NCBI RefSeq assembly: GCF_963675585.1
Contig: NZ_OY776414.1
Span: 1,095,001 to 1,159,000 of the forward strand
Length of the DNA stretch: 64,000 bases
Source: an uncultured Draconibacterium sp.
GTDB taxonomy: Bacteria; Bacteroidota; Bacteroidia; Bacteroidales; Prolixibacteraceae
Reading direction: 5' to 3'
Shown here: positions 62,411-64,000 of the stretch, in pieces
Position numbering within the stretch: position 1 is the first letter of the stretch
How the letters are laid out: each line of letters opens with the position of its first letter
The notes under the pieces: generated by a model
What the model saw: only the letters and a program-made list of their open reading frames with translations
Told to the model about the DNA's origin: nothing
Databases searched by the model: none
Made by a program: the position numbers and the translations under genes

Positions 62411-62905
62411 ATGGTTGAATTAAATCGTATAGAACTGCATACAATTGGAAAACTAATAACACCACATAAAACCATTGAAAATATTCCGGTTCAGGCTGTT
62501 GGGGGAAGAGAATTTACGGGCATTGCAGAACTGGTTCCTGAGCTTGCAGAAGGTTTAAAAAGTTTAGATGGTTTTTCTCATATGATCGTGCTGTTTCATC
62601 TTCATAAAAGTAAGGGTTACAGTCTTACTGTAAAACCTTTTATGGACGATAAATTGCATGGAATATTTGCTACCCGTTCGCCTAAACGTCCTTCTGCAAT
62701 TGGCATGTCGACCGTAAAGATTATTAAAGTAGAAGCGAATAGGGTATATTTTGAAGGCGCCGACATGTTAGACGGATCTCCGCTAATTGATATTAAACCC
62801 TTTTTTGCAAAAGTGGATAATGTTCACGGTGCAATATCCGGGTGGTTAGAAAATAAAGACAGTGATGTGGCAGAAAAAACGCGCTCCGATGACCGTTTTG
62901 CTTAA
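62411..62905 (+). CDS. trmO: tRNA (t6A37) N6-methyltransferase TrmO
   Basis: TrmO methylates the N6-threonylcarbamoyl-adenosine at position 37 of tRNA-Thr using S-adenosylmethionine. The 164-residue protein has the family pattern: IGKLITPHKT, then LKSLDGFSHMIVLFHLH, ATRSPKRPSAIGMSTVKI (about 94-111) and DMLDGSPLIDIKPF. Length is near the core domain size; the extra C-terminal domain of E. coli TrmO is missing, as in many bacteria. It converges on the PBP gene with only 12 bp between, and no clear terminator. Confidence 0.9.
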   Translation: MVELNRIELHTIGKLITPHKTIENIPVQAVGGREFTGIAELVPELAEGLKSLDGFSHMIVLFHLHKSKGYSLTVKPFMDDKLHGIFATRSPKRPSAIGMSTVKIIKVEANRVYFEGADMLDGSPLIDIKPFFAKVDNVHGAISGWLENKDSDVAEKTRSDDRFA

Positions 62906-62917
62906 GTTACGCAGTTT

Positions 62918-64000
62918 CTATTTCTTTTTAAAAATGCTTTTAATTTTTTTCCAGATTTGTCCTTTTTCTTTGCTTTCAGGAACGGTACGTTTTTCTCCTT
63001 TTTTTAGCTCTGTTTCTGTTTCTTTCTTTCCAAAAATGGATGCTAAGTTAAAATCTCGTTTTTCAATATCCAGTACTTCGCGGTAGTCGGGTTCACTAAG
63101 CATGGCCAATAATTCTTCGTTGGGTTCTGCAAACGAACTGTTTTTAAGCTGGGCAAATTTGCGGTCGTTGTAAGTTTTATGAAAGAATTTACCGACAATT
63201 GGAAGCGCCATATAAGCTCCCTGTCCATAAGTTGTGCTGCGAAAATGCACTCGCGGATCGTCGGCACCTACCCAACATCCGGTTACCAAATGTGGAGTGA
63301 TTCCTATAAACCAGCCATCGGAGTTGTTTTGTGTAGTACCTGTTTTTCCGGCAAAATCGCCGGGAATATTGTAGATGGTACGAATTCCTTTTCCTGTTCC
63401 TTCATCAACCACAGCCTCCATCATATTTATAACTGCCCTGCAGTTTTCGCTTGATACCACCGGATCCTGAGCCAATTCATATTCAAAGGTTTCCAATACT
63501 TTCCCGTTCTTATCTGCAATTTCAGTGAGGTAATGCGTTTTTACCGGTTTCCCGTCATTTACAATTCCAGCGTATGCTTCAACTATTTCTTTCAGTGAAA
63601 TGGAGGCAACTCCCAGTGCCAGCGATGGATAATCGGGCAAATCAGCAGAAATTCCCAGGTCTTCGGCAATTTCAATGGTTTCGTCAATACCGGCTTCCAG
63701 TAAAACTTCAACCGAAACTGTATTAAGCGATCTTGAAAGTGCTCCTTTCATACTGTAGTAACCACCGTATGCATCGTGCGAGTTTCGTGGTGTCCAGTCG
63801 TTGTATTCTTTGTAAACTTTTAACTGATTTATAAAATATGTGTCGGCTTCAATATCTTCTTCCAACGCGGCCAGGTATACAAAAGGTTTAAATGTAGAAC
63901 CGGTTTGTCGAGGCGATGTAACATGATCGTATTTAAAAAAACGATAATCAATGCCACCCACCCAGGCCTTTAATTCCGCTTGTTGCGGATCGATTGCAAT
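62918..64000 (-). CDS. Class A penicillin-binding protein (PBP1A type), C-terminal part
   Basis: The frame runs open to the window edge, so only the last 360 residues are present. It starts AIDPQQAELKAWVGGIDYRF, a standard PBP1A segment before the transpeptidase domain. The three motifs are intact: SxxK in GSTFKP, SxN in SRSLNT, and KTG in AGKTGTT. The tail after residue 290 is charged (KKGEKRTVPESKEK). The glycosyltransferase and membrane parts lie outside. The enzyme polymerises and cross-links peptidoglycan. Confidence 0.92.
   Translation of the reverse strand: MAIDPQQAELKAWVGGIDYRFFKYDHVTSPRQTGSTFKPFVYLAALEEDIEADTYFINQLKVYKEYNDWTPRNSHDAYGGYYSMKGALSRSLNTVSVEVLLEAGIDETIEIAEDLGISADLPDYPSLALGVASISLKEIVEAYAGIVNDGKPVKTHYLTEIADKNGKVLETFEYELAQDPVVSSENCRAVINMMEAVVDEGTGKGIRTIYNIPGDFAGKTGTTQNNSDGWFIGITPHLVTGCWVGADDPRVHFRSTTYGQGAYMALPIVGKFFHKTYNDRKFAQLKNSSFAEPNEELLAMLSEPDYREVLDIEKRDFNLASIFGKKETETELKKGEKRTVPESKEKGQIWKKIKSIFKKK

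Overview
The window looks like a chromosomal segment of an anaerobic or facultative marine/gut-type Bacteroidota, most likely near Marinilabiliales/Prolixibacteraceae (inferred from gene content, not from a marker search). Supporting signs are SusC/SusD with a hybrid two-component sensor, RNase Y next to ZapA, Bacteroidota-type -7 boxes (TAnnTTTG), few Shine-Dalgarno sites, and many secreted glycoside hydrolases. I see no rRNA, CRISPR array, insertion sequence or prophage. The window cuts a C69 dipeptidase gene at the left edge and a class A penicillin-binding protein gene at the right edge.

Layout. 1-9.6 kb is mostly housekeeping: C69 peptidase, a Cys/Met-metabolism PLP lyase, AnmK, an M23 peptidase, a small coiled-coil protein, ZapA and RNase Y, a SirB1-like protein and a nucleoside phosphorylase. 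9.8-17 kb holds an unusual repeat protein fused to a degenerate GH16-like domain and overlapping a PAS protein, a patatin-like outer-membrane protein, an esterase and a degenerate M23-like secreted protein. 17.2-24.1 kb is a minus-strand cluster of four NifX-like proteins, two ferredoxin/MinD-type ATPases, a flavoprotein, an MFS carrier and an MBL-fold protein; it resembles the orange-protein (ORP) clusters of anaerobes. 24.3-31.2 kb has HdeD-like and PpnP proteins, then GH42, GH43, a cyclophilin-like lipoprotein and an esterase.

31.3-41.2 kb contains three minus-strand operons (carboxymuconolactone decarboxylase/cupin/hydrolase; DUF3737/MalY/acetyltransferase; DUF3737/EamA/DUF418) and a YqhD-type alcohol dehydrogenase. 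These operons and the AraC-family gene at 57.2 kb share a two-part direct-repeat operator, TTACCCnnATTACGGAA repeated with an exact 21-bp period. I infer that the AraC protein at 57.2 kb controls this regulon.

41.3-57.0 kb is a polysaccharide-utilisation locus: a sugar-binding hybrid two-component sensor, divergent from an MFS sugar carrier, fructokinase, SusC, SusD, two GH32-family proteins (the first has lost its catalytic residues) and a GH36 alpha-galactosidase. The set fits beta-fructans plus raffinose-family galactosyl-sucrose sugars.

58-64 kb carries a small membrane protein, an MFS efflux-type carrier, an outer-membrane barrel, an azoreductase and a Crp/Fnr regulator. It also holds a tRNA-Pro(CGG) whose first 20 nt are duplicated on the far side of a small GIY-YIG nuclease gene, then TrmO and the PBP1A fragment.
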